Shown here in pieces: positions 62,850 through 64,000 of a stretch of 64,000 nucleotides of DNA. Every line of letters begins with the position of its first letter. Position 1 is the stretch's first letter. Below the pieces are notes generated by a model. That model was not told the origin of the DNA, ran no database searches, and saw only the letters and a list, made by a program, of their open reading frames with translations. The DNA is taken from the NCBI RefSeq assembly GCF_004362865.1, contig NZ_SNYI01000001.1:930001-994000 (forward strand), in the 5' to 3' direction. Made by a program: the position numbers and the translations under genes. Origin of the DNA: Zeaxanthinibacter enoshimensis (GTDB lineage: Bacteria > Bacteroidota > Bacteroidia > Flavobacteriales > Flavobacteriaceae).

Positions 62850-64000
62850 TTATTTTTCTTTGACGGCCTCTTCTTTTGTTGTTCGGTAAAGGCGGAAGTA
62901 ATACCAGGCAGCGATCCCACCTATTAAGTAAAACAATGCCATCATCAGGAATACGTCCCGGTGCCCCTCCAGCCCGGGCGAATTATCCAGTAAATAACCC
63001 ATGGCCGGCCCGGCAAAAATATCCGGGGTGTAGCCGATAAGGGAGATCATTCCCACGGCGGTACCTGTGAGTACCAGGGGAATCCGGCCTCTTTGCATGA
63101 CGGCAAAATAGAGCGATCGGGCGGCATATACCCCTGCCGCTACGATCAGAATAGAAAGGAAAAACAGCCCCGAGACCGATGCCGTCACCAGGCCCGAGGC
63201 AAATAATATGGCGCCAAAAAAAGCAACTACAAAACTTATTAAGAGCCAGTAGGTAGTCTGGGTGCGATCTGCCAGCACCCCTATGATTACCCCGATAACC
63301 GGGCGGACAAACAATAAAAATGTGCCCACCTGGGCCGATTGAACCTGGTCGTATAACATCACGTCCTGGGCATATAGCGAGAAAACATCAGTGATCTTAT
63401 AACCTACATATGCGCAGAGAATAATGACCATCAATAGCCAGACCGAGGGCAGGCGTAATACAGCACTTACCTGGGCGAGTTCGATCTTTTTAAGTACTAT
63501 GGTCTCCTCAACCGTGGTATCCAGTTTCATAAAGATCCACACTAATAGGCCTACGATCACCACTATGCCGGAGCAAACCAGGATCACCTGCCTGAAAGCA
63601 GCCCTGCTTTCTGATATGTTTACTTCTGAAACTTCACCGGTGATGAACAGGGAAAAGATGAGTACACCCAGTGCCCCGAAGAGTGCACCCACAAGGCCAC
63701 GACCGCCATCGAGGAAACCAAAGGCCTTCCCCTGGGAAGTAGTTCCTCCCCAGACCCGGGTGGCTTTGATCATAGGTGCCCAGAAAAGAAATATTGTCGT
63801 GAATCCCCAATACCCGTAAAGCAATTTCAGTACAGAGTAACTAGGGAAGGTAGCATACAACAGACCGCCCAGGGCTGTCATCCAGAGTGCTACCGCGATA
63901 AGTTTACGAGGGGGGTACTTGTCAGCTATCGGACCTCCGAAAAGATAGGAGACCAGGGCAACAATCCCGTATACAGAAAAACACAGGCCGAGTTGCAGGT
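62850..64000 (-). CDS. MFS transporter (partial, N-terminus outside window)
   Basis: The frame runs open from a TAA near 62850 to the right edge, so at least 383 residues are present; an internal ATG at 63881 is not the true start. The loop after helix 2 reads FGGPIADKYPPRKLI, a clear MFS motif A. About ten hydrophobic helices follow. The type resembles the nitrate/nitrite or sugar-phosphate MFS group; the substrate is unknown. The C-terminus ends TTKEEAVKEK. Confidence 0.88.
   Translation of the reverse strand, partial: LQLGLCFSVYGIVALVSYLFGGPIADKYPPRKLIAVALWMTALGGLLYATFPSYSVLKLLYGYWGFTTIFLFWAPMIKATRVWGGTTSQGKAFGFLDGGRGLVGALFGALGVLIFSLFITGEVSEVNISESRAAFRQVILVCSGIVVIVGLLVWIFMKLDTTVEETIVLKKIELAQVSAVLRLPSVWLLMVIILCAYVGYKITDVFSLYAQDVMLYDQVQSAQVGTFLLFVRPVIGVIIGVLADRTQTTYWLLISFVVAFFGAILFASGLVTASVSGLFFLSILIVAAGVYAARSLYFAVMQRGRIPLVLTGTAVGMISLIGYTPDIFAGPAMGYLLDNSPGLEGHRDVFLMMALFYLIGGIAAWYYFRLYRTTKEEAVKEK

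Overview
The window reads as chromosomal DNA of a marine-type member of the Flavobacteriaceae (Bacteroidota). The protein families point there: DUF2490, DUF4932, DUF885, DEAD-box helicase plus VF530, CIA30, exported tandem amidohydrolases and many lipoproteins. So do the two good promoters, which have the Bacteroidota form TTG-N18/20-TAnnTTTG, and the general lack of Shine-Dalgarno sequences. Base composition looks even (mid-40s percent GC by eye). I see no tRNA, rRNA, CRISPR array, insertion sequence, phage or integrase. The genus is not determinable by eye.

Layout. About 60 genes lie almost all on the minus strand; only the RhlE helicase/VF530 pair, katG and an S41 peptidase are on plus. 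Positions 1-12474: a partial VPS10/BNR-repeat secreted protein, a LolA-like periplasmic protein, inorganic pyrophosphatase, a DUF2490 outer-membrane protein, an S10 carboxypeptidase-like enzyme, a DUF4932 metalloprotease-like protein, a serine hydrolase and a tandem pair of large amidohydrolases. Positions 12642-16942: an H-NOX gas sensor translationally coupled to a histidine kinase, then a five-PAS kinase. Positions 17219-18720: RhlE and VF530. Positions 18845-26204: DUF885 hydrolase, amidohydrolase lipoprotein, ChaN-like protein, cyclophilin lipoprotein, subtilisin lipoprotein and an esterase lipoprotein. Positions 26313-35754: SpoIIAA/STAS-like protein, bestrophin, MFS transporter with SRPBCC partner, membrane kinase with overlapping response regulator, three small lipoproteins, nitrilase, three tiny membrane proteins and a 2OG oxygenase. 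Positions 35969-50026: a long co-directional run of small detoxification or conditionally useful folds (two MDR reductases, DinB, VOC, ABM, NTF2-like, ankyrin, YjbR, PLP lyase, VanZ, CIA30, SRPBCC). Positions 50202-57392: KatG with an OxyR-type operator, a CPBP protease, an RluA synthase and the Ku/LigD end-joining pair. Positions 57506-64000: a DUF4440-serine hydrolase fusion, an XRE regulator with a membrane domain, an ENPP-type phosphodiesterase, an S41 peptidase with TPRs and a partial MFS transporter.

How it fits together. Exported peptidases, amidohydrolases and phosphodiesterases suggest a life of degrading peptides and organic phosphates. KatG, Ku/LigD, DinB, VOC and MDR proteins suggest exposure to oxidants and DNA damage. 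Two-component signalling is prominent: three kinases share closely related transmitter domains, but only one response regulator is encoded here. The most interesting items are the TAATG-coupled H-NOX/kinase pair without its own receiver, the exact OxyR dyad before katG, and the amidohydrolase pair in which two of three catalytic domains have lost the metal-binding HxH motif.
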